This document shows, piece by piece, positions 1-9,087 of a DNA stretch of 64,000 bases. The translations under genes were made by a program, and so were the position numbers. Each line of letters opens with the position of its first letter. The first letter of the stretch is position 1. Origin of the DNA: Oxalobacter paraformigenes (GTDB taxonomy: Bacteria; Pseudomonadota; Gammaproteobacteria; Burkholderiales; Burkholderiaceae_D); assembly GCF_000158475.2 (NCBI RefSeq), contig NZ_KI392031.1, positions 1,735,583 to 1,799,582 of the forward strand. The letters run 5' to 3'. Below the pieces are notes generated by a model. The model searched no databases. It saw only the letters and a program-made list of their open reading frames with translations, and was not told the origin of the DNA.

Positions 1-55
1 AATGCGCATCGCCAGGTGATACTTTGACTGCCCAACCCCTTTTGAAAGTAGAGAT

Positions 56-991
56 ATGAACCAACTGGAACAACTGAAACAGTACACGACCGTTGTAGCC
101 GATACGGGAGACTTCCAATCCATACGCCGCTACTCGCCGCAAGATTCGACGACTAATCCTTCTCTCATTTTGAGAGCGGTCCAGAAAGACGCGTATCACG
201 CCCTTCTCGAAAAAACGGTACGTGACAACCGGGACAAATCAACGGCAGCCATTATGGATCGCCTGCTGGTTGCATTCGGTGTGGAAATTCTGAAAATCGT
301 TCCGGGACGCGTTTCCACCGAAACAGACGCCCGTCTTTCTTTCGATACGGAGGGCAGCATCGAAAAAGGACGCGAACTGATCGCCCTTTATAACGAAGCG
401 GGTATTCCTAACGAGCGTGTTCTCATCAAGATCGCTTCGACATGGGAAGGAGTACGGGCTGCCGAAGTCCTTCAGAAAGAAGGGATTCGCTGCAATATGA
501 CTCTGATGTTTTCCCTGCCGCAGGCCGTTGCGTGCGCTGAGGCGAATGTCCAGCTGATTTCGCCTTTTGTCGGCAGGATATACGACTGGTACAAGAAACA
601 GACTGGCCAGGAATACACAGGCGAAAGCGATCCCGGCGTGCAATCCGTCAAAAAGATCTACAACTATTACCGCAAATTCGGTTATCCGACTGAAGTGATG
701 GGAGCCAGCTTCCGCAATACCTCGCAAATCGTCGAACTGGCCGGTTGCGATCTGCTGACGATCAGTCCGGAACTTCTACAGAAACTGTCAGATTCGGACG
801 CTCCTGTCACGCGCAAACTGAGTCCGGAGCAGGCGAAACAGGATTCTGTTGAAAGAGTCTCTTACGATGAAAAAACTTTCCGCCTTGCATTAAATGACGA
901 TGCCATGGCAACAGAAAAACTGTCGGAAGGTATCCGTCTGTTTTGTGCAGATACGGTAAAATTGGAAAAAATGATTGACGAACTTCGCTAG
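56..991 (+). CDS. tal: Transaldolase
   Basis: Cytosolic enzyme of the non-oxidative pentose phosphate pathway that moves a dihydroxyacetone unit between sugar phosphates through a Schiff base. The 311-residue length matches the TalA/TalB type. The N-terminal segment with DSTTNPSL and the central KIAST stretch, which holds the Schiff-base lysine, are both present. An ATG start follows a weak AAGTAGAGAT ribosome site. The gene stands alone on this strand and is followed by a hairpin. The family assignment is very secure. Confidence 0.97.
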   Translation: MNQLEQLKQYTTVVADTGDFQSIRRYSPQDSTTNPSLILRAVQKDAYHALLEKTVRDNRDKSTAAIMDRLLVAFGVEILKIVPGRVSTETDARLSFDTEGSIEKGRELIALYNEAGIPNERVLIKIASTWEGVRAAEVLQKEGIRCNMTLMFSLPQAVACAEANVQLISPFVGRIYDWYKKQTGQEYTGESDPGVQSVKKIYNYYRKFGYPTEVMGASFRNTSQIVELAGCDLLTISPELLQKLSDSDAPVTRKLSPEQAKQDSVERVSYDEKTFRLALNDDAMATEKLSEGIRLFCADTVKLEKMIDELR

Positions 992-1021
992 TTCTACAGA
1001 CCGGCCGTTTTGCTTGTCCCT

Positions 1022-1058
1022 GAATGGTGTTTTCTTCTGAGTGGAGAAAACACCATTC
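1022..1058 (+). terminator. Hairpin after transaldolase
   Basis: A 14-bp inverted repeat (GAATGGTGTTTTCT at 1022-1035, complement at 1045-1058) lies 30 bp after the transaldolase stop. The following tract is only weakly T-rich, so it may be a poor intrinsic terminator or a 3'-end stabilising hairpin. Confidence 0.55.
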
Positions 1059-1143
1059 CTGGTTTTGGAAACCTGTTTTCTGATTAATACTTGTTCTCAT
1101 TCCTTGTCCCCGAAATAGCAGACTTTTTATTGATTGTTTGATC

Positions 1144-3723
1144 ATGACGTCCCTTCAACGGAATCATCCCCGGAACACACAAAAGAAAAACCTTGCAGGG
1201 CTAAGCGAAAAACAGGCACAGGAAAGATTGCATCTGGAAGGCCCGAATGAACTGGCCTCTGCAAAACCCCAGTCTGTTCTCGCCATCGCATGGGGCGTGG
1301 TATCTGAGCCCATGTTTCTGTTGCTGATCTCGTGCGGCTTCATTTACCTTATCATCGGCAATACTGAAGATGCCCTCATTCTTCTGGGATCGGTCTGCAT
1401 TATTGTGGCCATGAGCTTTTTACAGGAAAGAAAAAGCGAACGGACACTGGAAACCCTGCGCGATCTGACGAGTCCACGCGCGCTGGTTCTCCGGGACAAC
1501 GTTCAGATCCGGATTGCCGGCAAGAATATCGTTCGCGACGATATCGTCTTCCTTTCCGAAGGCGACCGCGTTCCGGCGGATGCTGTACTGCTTGATGCTC
1601 AAAACCTCTCTGTTGACGAATCGCTTTTGACCGGGGAAGCGGTTCCGGTCAGGAAACAGATTGCCGGAGAAAATGACAGATTTCGCGACAGCAAGCCGGG
1701 CGGTGACGATCTGCCTTTTCTTTTTTCCGGCACTTTGGTAGTTCAGGGCAAAGGGATCGCAAAAGTAACGGCCACAGGAGAAAAAACCGAACTCGGCAAA
1801 ATCGGCAAGGCGCTTTCTTTACAGGAAGAGGGAAACAGCCGGGTTCAGGCCGAAACGCGCCATGCCGTCAAAGTCGTTGCAACGGCCAGTGCAGCTCTGG
1901 TTGGCCTTCTGGTCGTATGGTACGGCATTACCCGACATGACTGGCTGCACGGCATTCTGGCCGGCCTGACACTGGCCATGAGTATTATGCCAGCCGAATT
2001 TCCTCTTGTTCTGACCATATTTCTCGGGCTTGGCGCATGGCGCATGGCGCAAAAAAAAGTTCTGACCCGGCGGATACCGGCCATTGAAATGCTGGGAGCG
2101 GCAACCGTACTTTGTGTAGACAAAACGGGCACACTCACTGAAAACCGTATGGTACTGTCAAAGATCGCGGCCGGCGGCAATACCTATTCTTTCGACAGCC
2201 CCGCTTCACTCGATCATGACAATTTTCCCGAAGTGTTTCATGAAACACTGGAATTTGCCATGCTTTCCAGCCAGCGCGATCCTTTCGATCCCATGGAAAC
2301 CGCTATCCAGCAAACCGGACGGCAGGTGCTGGCCGGAACGGAACACATCCACGACAGCTGGAGTCTGGTTGAGGAATATCCCTTGTCACGCGAACTGCTG
2401 GCCATATCCCGCGTCTGGCGTTCCCCGGATTTGAGCCAATACGTCATTGCGGCAAAAGGCGCTCCCGAAGCGATTGTAGATCTGTGTCACCTTGATGAAG
2501 ACGCAACAAACGCGATTTCTGCGCAGGTGAATGTTCTGGCGGAACAGGGCCTGAGAGTGCTGGCCGTTGCGAAAGCGTCTTTTCAGCAAGGCGAATTGCC
2601 ATCACAGCAACACGATTTCAATTTTGAATTTCTGGGCATTGTCGGTCTGGCCGATCCTTTGCGCCCGACAGTCCACACTGCGGTAAAAGAATGTCTCAAC
2701 GCCGGAATCCGGGTCATCATGATTACCGGAGACTATCCGGCGACAGCCAGAAAAATTGCTGAAGAGGCCGGACTGGACGCCGCTGGCGCCACCCTGACAG
2801 GTCAGGAAATGGAAACGTTAAGCCACAACGAATTGAAAAAAAGAGTCAAAACAGGAAATATCTTCTGTCGCGCAACGCCTGAGCAAAAATTGCAGCTTGT
2901 CAAGGTCCTGAAAGAAAATGGCGAAATCGTGGCAATGACCGGTGATGGGGTCAACGATGCGCCTGCCCTGAAATCGGCGCATATCGGTATTGCCATGGGC
3001 GAAAGAGGCACCGATGTCGCCCGTGAATCGGCCTCTCTCGTTCTTTTGAATGATGACTTTTCGTCAATTGTATCTGCAGTCCGGCTGGGAAGGCGCATTT
3101 TCGACAATATTCGCAAAGCTGTCGTTTTTATTGTTGCCGCCCATATTCCCATCGCCGGCCTGTCCCTGATACCCGTTATGCTGGGCTGGCCACTGATGCT
3201 CCTGCCGATACACATTGTTTTTTTTGAATTGATGGTGGATCCGGTTTGCTCGGTCGCGTTTGAAAATGAACCGGAAGAAACCGATGTGATGACCCGACCG
3301 CCCCGACCGACAAACGCCCGGATTTTCGACAGATCCATTTTATGGCTGGGAGTCAGGCAGGGATTGGCTCTTCTGGCCTGGGTTGTTTTCGTTTACTGGT
3401 TTGCCCAGAAAAACGGTTTCGATTCCGAACAGGCCCGAACATTGACCTTCACTGCCATGATTACAGGTGACATATGGCTTATTCTGATCAATCGCTCCTG
3501 GAGCCGTTCCTTTCAGAATTCGTTCAAACAGAAAAACCCTATCCTCTGGTCTGTACTGGCCGTTACCGTACTCGTCCTGCTTGCCGGAATATTCATACCG
3601 TCTGTACAGGCGCTTTTCCATTTCGGAACAGTTCACTGGGAATACACTCTGATCTCGATAGGTGCAACAGTATGTTTTACGGGACTTTTGTCTTCGATCC
3701 GTTTTTTCCGGCGAAAAAGCTGA
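1144..3723 (+). CDS. P-type cation-transporting ATPase (P2-like)
   Basis: Integral membrane pump of about 859 residues. It has the actuator motif LTGEAVP, the phosphorylation site DKTGTLTEN (aspartate near residue 326), and the hinge motif TGDGVNDAPALKSA. Hydrophobic segments lie near the N-terminus, around residues 245-290, and in a C-terminal bundle from about 660 onward. The layout resembles Ca2+/Mn2+-type P2 ATPases, but helix M4 reads PAEFP (residues 283-287) rather than PEGLP, so the transported ion is uncertain. I chose the ATG at 1144 over the TTG two codons upstream. It converges on acrR with a 10-bp gap. Class is secure; substrate is not. Confidence 0.9.
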   Translation: MTSLQRNHPRNTQKKNLAGLSEKQAQERLHLEGPNELASAKPQSVLAIAWGVVSEPMFLLLISCGFIYLIIGNTEDALILLGSVCIIVAMSFLQERKSERTLETLRDLTSPRALVLRDNVQIRIAGKNIVRDDIVFLSEGDRVPADAVLLDAQNLSVDESLLTGEAVPVRKQIAGENDRFRDSKPGGDDLPFLFSGTLVVQGKGIAKVTATGEKTELGKIGKALSLQEEGNSRVQAETRHAVKVVATASAALVGLLVVWYGITRHDWLHGILAGLTLAMSIMPAEFPLVLTIFLGLGAWRMAQKKVLTRRIPAIEMLGAATVLCVDKTGTLTENRMVLSKIAAGGNTYSFDSPASLDHDNFPEVFHETLEFAMLSSQRDPFDPMETAIQQTGRQVLAGTEHIHDSWSLVEEYPLSRELLAISRVWRSPDLSQYVIAAKGAPEAIVDLCHLDEDATNAISAQVNVLAEQGLRVLAVAKASFQQGELPSQQHDFNFEFLGIVGLADPLRPTVHTAVKECLNAGIRVIMITGDYPATARKIAEEAGLDAAGATLTGQEMETLSHNELKKRVKTGNIFCRATPEQKLQLVKVLKENGEIVAMTGDGVNDAPALKSAHIGIAMGERGTDVARESASLVLLNDDFSSIVSAVRLGRRIFDNIRKAVVFIVAAHIPIAGLSLIPVMLGWPLMLLPIHIVFFELMVDPVCSVAFENEPEETDVMTRPPRPTNARIFDRSILWLGVRQGLALLAWVVFVYWFAQKNGFDSEQARTLTFTAMITGDIWLILINRSWSRSFQNSFKQKNPILWSVLAVTVLVLLAGIFIPSVQALFHFGTVHWEYTLISIGATVCFTGLLSSIRFFRRKS

Positions 3724-3733
3724 AATCGCTTCG

Positions 3734-4366
3734 CTATTGCTTCAGATGAGGGCTGGTTTTTATCAACTCGAAAATGGCATTGTTCACCTTTCGCGCATTT
3801 TCGATCAGATCAAAACTGTCGGGCATAAACAGCCAATCGGCCAGCAATCCCTTGAATACAAAGCTGAGCAGATTACTGGCCAGCACGATATCGAGGTCTG
3901 GCGGCAACTGTTTTTTCTTTTGGGCATTAACGAGGATCGTCTGAATGAGGTTTTTGGAATAGGTATTCCATTCTTTTTGCTGAATAACGATCTGGTCTGT
4001 GTCTTTCGTGAATTCACACTTGTGAAAAAGAATATTCAGAACTTTCCGGTAATGGGAATTGCCGATGACTTCACGCATAATGGACTCATGCGTTTTGCTC
4101 AATTGATCAATAGGATCTTCCGTGTCTTTATCGGCCGTTTTCCTGACCATTTCCTTTAAAGGCTCCCGAACCCGGGAACACATTGCCTCAAACAAATCGT
4201 CCTTGTTTTTGAAATGCCAGTAAATAGCGCCACGCGTCACGCCGGCAGCCTCTGCAATCTCGTTTAGCGTTGTACTCGAATAGCCCCGATTGTTGAAAAC
4301 ATCTTCAGCCGCATCGAGAATACGATCGCGAGTGTCCTGAGTCTTCTTCTTGCTGACACGCTCCAT
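3734..4366 (-). CDS. acrR: TetR-family repressor of the RND efflux operon (AcrR-like)
   Basis: About 210 residues, the usual AcrR/TtgR length. The N-terminal helix-turn-helix contains AGVTRGAIYWHFKNKDDLF, nearly identical to the DNA-reading segment of enterobacterial AcrR. The C-terminal two thirds is the helical ligand-binding and dimer domain. The start is the ATG at 4366, preceded by GGGAGA; a TTG four codons upstream is less likely. It faces acrA, and the intergenic region has a palindrome of AcrR-box type, so the likely role is drug-relieved repression of acrAB-oprM and of itself. Confidence 0.92.
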   Translation of the reverse strand: MERVSKKKTQDTRDRILDAAEDVFNNRGYSSTTLNEIAEAAGVTRGAIYWHFKNKDDLFEAMCSRVREPLKEMVRKTADKDTEDPIDQLSKTHESIMREVIGNSHYRKVLNILFHKCEFTKDTDQIVIQQKEWNTYSKNLIQTILVNAQKKKQLPPDLDIVLASNLLSFVFKGLLADWLFMPDSFDLIENARKVNNAIFELIKTSPHLKQ

Positions 4367-4415
4367 CAAGTCTCCCAATTTACAATATGTAACAAATTAT
4401 TAAGTCTGTTGCAGG

Positions 4416-4443
4416 AAAATAGTTTCTGACCGATAATTCACAA
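4416..4443 (-). promoter_or_regulatory. Predicted acrR promoter
   Basis: Read on the minus strand, TTGTGA and TATTTT are separated by 16 bp, and the pair begins 7 bp from the edge of the operator palindrome. It would start transcription toward acrR. It rests on consensus resemblance only. Confidence 0.4.
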
Positions 4444-4450
4444 AAAAGAC

Positions 4451-4474
4451 AACATACATTCATGATTGTATGTT
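4451..4474. promoter_or_regulatory. AcrR-type operator palindrome
   Basis: A 24-bp palindrome with outer arms AACATACA and TGTATGTT; 11 of 12 half-site positions are symmetric. The arm sequence and 24-bp size agree with the known AcrR box of E. coli (ACATACA...TGTATGT). It sits between the divergent acrR and acrA genes. A TACAAT hexamer at 4495-4500 could be the acrA -10 box, whose -35 region would overlap the right arm. Confidence 0.8.
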
Positions 4475-4579
4475 AAATTACCGGGCAAGTCATCTACAAT
4501 ATGGCATTTTATTTAACATGCAAGTGTTTCCCGTTCTTGGATCAAGCCGAGAACTGATCAATTTCCTTCGAAAAAATCC

Positions 4580-5866
4580 ATGAGATCCTTTTCCTCTTTA
4601 AGAAATGCAAGTGTAATTGTCGCTGTTGCGGCCCTTCTGGTTGCCTGTGGAGATAACGCGGCTCCTCCTGCCCGGTTGCCCGAAGCGGCTTTTGTCACTG
4701 TCGCACCTGAGAAAATGGCAGTTGAAAACGAACTTCCCGGCCGGCTCGAATCCTATCGCACCGCAGAAGTGCGAGCACGTGTTCCCGGGGTCATTCTTAA
4801 AAGAGCCTTTGAAGAGGGCGCTTATGTCAAGCAGGGGCAACTTCTCTTCCAGATCGATCCACGCAGTTACGAGGCTTCTGTACAAAGCGCAAAAGCCACT
4901 GTTGCCCGCGCTGAAGCGAACAAGGTTCAGGCCGATCTCAAACTGAAACGATACACTCCCCTGGTGGAAATCAACGCTATCAGCAAACAGGAATACGATG
5001 ACGCTATCGCCGCGCAAAAGCAAGCGGCAGCCGATGTCGAAGCGGCCAAAGCGGCCTTGACCAACGCCCGGCTGGATCTGGAATACGCGCACGTTACCGC
5101 GCCGATTTCCGGAAAAATCGGACGAGCGATGGTAACGGAAGGTGCGTTGGTCGGTCAGAACGAGACAACGCTTCTGGCTACGATTCAGCAGATCAATCCC
5201 ATTTATCTGAATCTGACCCAATCCAGCGCAGAGTTATTGAAGCTCCGTCAGATGATGCAAAACGGAATGCTGAAAGACACTGACAAATCCGGTCTGAAAG
5301 TGACCATGGTCATGGAAGACGGATCTGTTTTCCCTGAAACCGGAAAACTGCTTTTCTCTGATATCACCGTCGATCCGACTACCGGCGAATTGGCGATCAG
5401 GGCACTTTTCCCGAACCCGAAAAATATGGTGCTTCCGGGCATGTTCGTGCGCGCCAGACTGGAACAGGCCGTTAATGAAAACGCCATTATCATTCCCCAG
5501 CAGGCTGTTCAGCATTCCAATGACGGTTCAACTGTCATGATTGTCAACAATGACAACAAGATTGAAATCCGTAATGTGAAAACAGGTGCGGCCGTTGGTA
5601 ATCGCTGGCTCGTTACCGAAGGATTGCAGCCCGGTGACCGGGTTGTCGTTGAAGGCCTCCAGAAAATCAGGCCGGGATCGCAGGTCAAGGCCGTGCCATG
5701 GGAAGACCCGCTGAACCAAAAAGCCGAAACAGCCACACCCGAAATACCGGCTGAACCTGTTGAAAAAGCCGAAATGCCCACAGAAGGTACAGCAGCAGAG
5801 GCCTCTGGCGCAGCGCAATCTGCGGCGCCCGCACAACCACTTGCCTCTTCAACAAAAGCTGAATAA
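4580..5866 (+). CDS. acrA: RND efflux periplasmic adaptor lipoprotein (AcrA/MexA family)
   Basis: Membrane fusion protein joining the inner-membrane pump to the outer-membrane channel. It has 428 residues with a lipoprotein signal ending at LLVAC (lipidated Cys23). A split lipoyl domain follows (ARVPGVI...EGAYVKQGQLLFQIDP and APISGKIGRAM), separated by an Ala/Lys-rich coiled-coil hairpin at about 95-165. The beta-barrel and membrane-proximal domains come next. The last ~50 residues are an unusual Ala/Pro/Glu-rich tail. It is the first gene of acrA-acrB-oprM, 20 bp before acrB. Confidence 0.96.
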   Translation: MRSFSSLRNASVIVAVAALLVACGDNAAPPARLPEAAFVTVAPEKMAVENELPGRLESYRTAEVRARVPGVILKRAFEEGAYVKQGQLLFQIDPRSYEASVQSAKATVARAEANKVQADLKLKRYTPLVEINAISKQEYDDAIAAQKQAAADVEAAKAALTNARLDLEYAHVTAPISGKIGRAMVTEGALVGQNETTLLATIQQINPIYLNLTQSSAELLKLRQMMQNGMLKDTDKSGLKVTMVMEDGSVFPETGKLLFSDITVDPTTGELAIRALFPNPKNMVLPGMFVRARLEQAVNENAIIIPQQAVQHSNDGSTVMIVNNDNKIEIRNVKTGAAVGNRWLVTEGLQPGDRVVVEGLQKIRPGSQVKAVPWEDPLNQKAETATPEIPAEPVEKAEMPTEGTAAEASGAAQSAAPAQPLASSTKAE

Positions 5867-5886
5867 GCAAAAAGAAGGAACATTTT

Positions 5887-8800
5887 ATGGCTAGGTTTTT
5901 TATCGACCGCCCTATTTTTGCGTGGGTTATCGCGATTTTTATTACGCTGGCAGGTATCCTGTCTATTTTGAATCTGCCCGTTTCGCAATATCCGAATGTC
6001 GCGCCTCCCCAGGTGACGGTCACGGTCACTTATCCCGGCGCAACTGCCAAGACGGTCGAAGACAGCGTTATCCAGATCATCGAACAGGAAATGAACGGCG
6101 CTACCGGGCTTCAGTACTTCGAATCGGAAAGCCGTACCGGAGCCGGATCGATCACGCTTTCTTTTACGCCCGATACAGATGTGGAACTGGCTGCTGTGGA
6201 CGTCCTGAACCGTCTCAAACGCGTCGAATCCCGTTTGCCCGAGGCGGTGATGCAACAGGGCGTTAACATCAACAAGTCCCGCAGCAACTTCCTGGCGATC
6301 GTTTCGCTTATTTCCACGGACGGCCGCATGGACCGGATCGATTTGGGGGACTATGTATACCGGAATGTCCTTTATGAAATCAAGCGGCTTCCCGGCGTGG
6401 GCGATGCAACGGTGTTCGGCAGTGAAAAAGCGATGCGTGTCTGGATCGATCCGATCAAGCTGACCGGCCTGAACCTGACAGCCGGCGACGTCGCCAATGC
6501 CATCCGGAACCAGAATACGGTCGTTACGTCCGGCGCCATCGCCAATCCACCGAATACCGGGGCGGAAACGTTTACAGCCAATGTGAATGTACACGGACAG
6601 TTGCAGACTGTAGAGGAATTCGAGAACATTGTTTTACGCGCCAACACGGACGGTTCCGTTGTCCGTTTAAAGGATGTGGCCCGTATCGAACTGGGTGGAC
6701 AATCATACGATACCTATGCCCGGCTTAACGGCAATCCGGTTTCCGGATTTGGCGTTCAGCCGACCGCAACGGCCAATACGATGGCTGTCATGCAGTCCAT
6801 TCGCGACAAAATGGAGGAATTGTCCCAGTATTTCCCCGAAGGGGTCACATACAGTATCGAAAACGATACGTCCAAATTCGTCAGCGCCTCCATTCATGAA
6901 GTGATCAAGACGCTGTTTGAAGGCATTTTCCTTGTCTTCATCATCATGTATCTGTTCCTCCAGAATTTCAGGTACACGATCATTCCGACCATCGTTGTTC
7001 CGATCGCGCTGCTGGGAACATTTGCGGTCATGAAGGCGCTCGGATTTTCGATCAACATGCTTACCATGTTCGGTATGGTGCTTTCCATCGGTATTCTGAT
7101 CGACGATGCCATTGTCGTGGTCGAAAACGTGGAACGCATCATGGCGGAAGAAGGATTGTCGCCGCGTGACGCAACGTATAAAGCCATGGGACAGATCACC
7201 GGCGCCATTATCGGTATTTCGACGGTTTTGACGGCTGTTTTCATTCCGATGGCTTTTTTCAGCGGTTCTGTCGGGGCCATTTACCGGCAGTTTTCCATTA
7301 CCATGGTAGCGTCCATGATCTTTTCGGCTTTCCTCGCTTTATCGCTGACGCCGGCTCTGTGCGCCACGATTTTGAAACCGATCGATCCCAATGCGCACAG
7401 CGAGAAAAGAGGGTTTTTCGGCTGGTTCAACCGCCGCTTTCACAGCATGACATTGACTTATGAGCGCCAGGTTTCCAAAATGTTTGGCAAAACCATGCGT
7501 TACATGCTCATCTATGGAGCGATCGTTTTATGTGCCGCCTTCATGTTCTGGAAATTGCCAACCTCGTTTTTGCCAAATGAAGACCAGGGGTATGTCTACA
7601 CCAATGTCCAGCTTCCGGCTGGCGCAACACAGGCCAGGACGCTGGAAACGCTTAAAGTCGTCGAAGACCAGTTTTCCAAGGAACCCGGTGTCGAGAGCGT
7701 CATTACGGTTGTTGGTCACAGCTTTTCAGGTAACGGCCAAAACGGCGGTCTGGCTTTCGTTACGCTGAAAGACTGGGGAGAAAGAGATTCCGACAATTCG
7801 GCAGATTCGATCATACAGAGAGCTTTCGGCCGATTCTCCCAGATTCGCGATGCCATCGTTTTTCCCATGAATCCGCCCCCCATTCGTGAATTGGGCAACG
7901 AAACAGGATTCGTGTTCCGTTTGCAGGATCGTTCCAGCAAAGGAAACGAAGCGCTGGTGGCGGCACGCAACCGCTTGCTTCAGCTTGCCAGCGAAAGTAA
8001 GGTTCTCAAAAACGTGCGGTTCGACGGAATGGAAAACGCCCCTCAGCTTAGCTTAAACATCGACCGCGACAAAGCCAATGCTTTGGGTGTTTCTTTTGAA
8101 GACATCAATACTACCTTGTCGACGGCTTTCGGTTCCAGTTACGTCAACGATTTCGACAGCAAAGGACGGCAGCAACGCGTGATTGTCCAGCTTGACGCTT
8201 CAGAACGCATGACGCCTGAAGACTTCAAGAATCTGTATGTCCGCAACGTCCACGGAACAATGGTGCCTTTCTCGGCATTTACCTCAACTGCCTGGAATAA
8301 CGGTCCCATCCAGCTGATCCGGTACAATGGCTATCCTGCCATGCGTATTACCGGCGCGCCGGCCGAAGGTTACAGTACTGGCGATGCCATGAATGAAATG
8401 GTCTCGCTGATGCAACAGATTCCGGAAGGTTTCGGTTATGAATGGACAGGCCAGTCTCTTGAAGAACAGGCATCCGGTTCACAAGCTCCAATGCTGTATG
8501 CACTTTCACTTCTGGCGGTTTTCCTCTGTCTGGCTGCCTTGTACGAAAGCACGTCCATCCCGGTTGCGGTGCTTCTTGTGGTTCCATTAGGGGTTATCGG
8601 CGCCCTGATCGGTGTGTTTATTCGCGGCATGCCCAATGACGTTTACTTCAAGGTCGGTCTGATCGCCACCATCGGTCTGTCGGCCAAGAACGCCATCCTG
8701 ATCGTTGAATTTGCGAAAGACCTTCAGGCACAGGGCAAGGGACTTATCCGTTCTACGCTGGAAGCGGTACGCTTGCGGTTCCGCCCGATTATCATGACCT

Positions 8801-9087
8801 CTCTGGCTTTTATTCTGGGGGTTGTTCCATTGGCAATTGCTTCCGGAGCCGGTTCCGCAGCACAACGCGCTATCGGTACCGGCGTGTTGTTCGGTATGAT
8901 TACCGCTACGGTTCTGGCCGTGTATTTTGTGCCGATATTCTTTATTGTCGTCCGCTCCATTTTTGGAGGAAGCAAGCGGCAACAGGCCATGTATGCCGCA
9001 CACAACACGCAGGACAGAAAGAAACCCTGGAAAATTGCATGGGAATTTTTGAATCGTGGAAGCAAAAAGGACAAAACAGATGATTAA
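5887..9087 (+). CDS. acrB: RND multidrug efflux transporter (AcrB/MexB family, HAE1)
   Basis: Inner-membrane proton/drug antiporter of 1,066 residues, the normal HAE1 length. It starts with the characteristic MARFFIDRPIFAWV. The proton-relay aspartate pair lies in GILIDDAIVVVENV. Two groups of transmembrane helices flank two large periplasmic loops. The C-terminal half repeats the pattern with GLSAKNAILIVEFAKD. A ribosome site (AAGAAGGAA) precedes the ATG. It overlaps the next gene by 8 bp, so the three proteins are probably made together. Confidence 0.98.
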   Translation: MARFFIDRPIFAWVIAIFITLAGILSILNLPVSQYPNVAPPQVTVTVTYPGATAKTVEDSVIQIIEQEMNGATGLQYFESESRTGAGSITLSFTPDTDVELAAVDVLNRLKRVESRLPEAVMQQGVNINKSRSNFLAIVSLISTDGRMDRIDLGDYVYRNVLYEIKRLPGVGDATVFGSEKAMRVWIDPIKLTGLNLTAGDVANAIRNQNTVVTSGAIANPPNTGAETFTANVNVHGQLQTVEEFENIVLRANTDGSVVRLKDVARIELGGQSYDTYARLNGNPVSGFGVQPTATANTMAVMQSIRDKMEELSQYFPEGVTYSIENDTSKFVSASIHEVIKTLFEGIFLVFIIMYLFLQNFRYTIIPTIVVPIALLGTFAVMKALGFSINMLTMFGMVLSIGILIDDAIVVVENVERIMAEEGLSPRDATYKAMGQITGAIIGISTVLTAVFIPMAFFSGSVGAIYRQFSITMVASMIFSAFLALSLTPALCATILKPIDPNAHSEKRGFFGWFNRRFHSMTLTYERQVSKMFGKTMRYMLIYGAIVLCAAFMFWKLPTSFLPNEDQGYVYTNVQLPAGATQARTLETLKVVEDQFSKEPGVESVITVVGHSFSGNGQNGGLAFVTLKDWGERDSDNSADSIIQRAFGRFSQIRDAIVFPMNPPPIRELGNETGFVFRLQDRSSKGNEALVAARNRLLQLASESKVLKNVRFDGMENAPQLSLNIDRDKANALGVSFEDINTTLSTAFGSSYVNDFDSKGRQQRVIVQLDASERMTPEDFKNLYVRNVHGTMVPFSAFTSTAWNNGPIQLIRYNGYPAMRITGAPAEGYSTGDAMNEMVSLMQQIPEGFGYEWTGQSLEEQASGSQAPMLYALSLLAVFLCLAALYESTSIPVAVLLVVPLGVIGALIGVFIRGMPNDVYFKVGLIATIGLSAKNAILIVEFAKDLQAQGKGLIRSTLEAVRLRFRPIIMTSLAFILGVVPLAIASGAGSAAQRAIGTGVLFGMITATVLAVYFVPIFFIVVRSIFGGSKRQQAMYAAHNTQDRKKPWKIAWEFLNRGSKKDKTDD

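Noticed and set aside
5509-6594. A 361-codon minus-strand frame opposite acrA and acrB
   Set aside because: It lies wholly antisense to two certain genes and shows no protein motif; long antisense frames are expected at this base composition.
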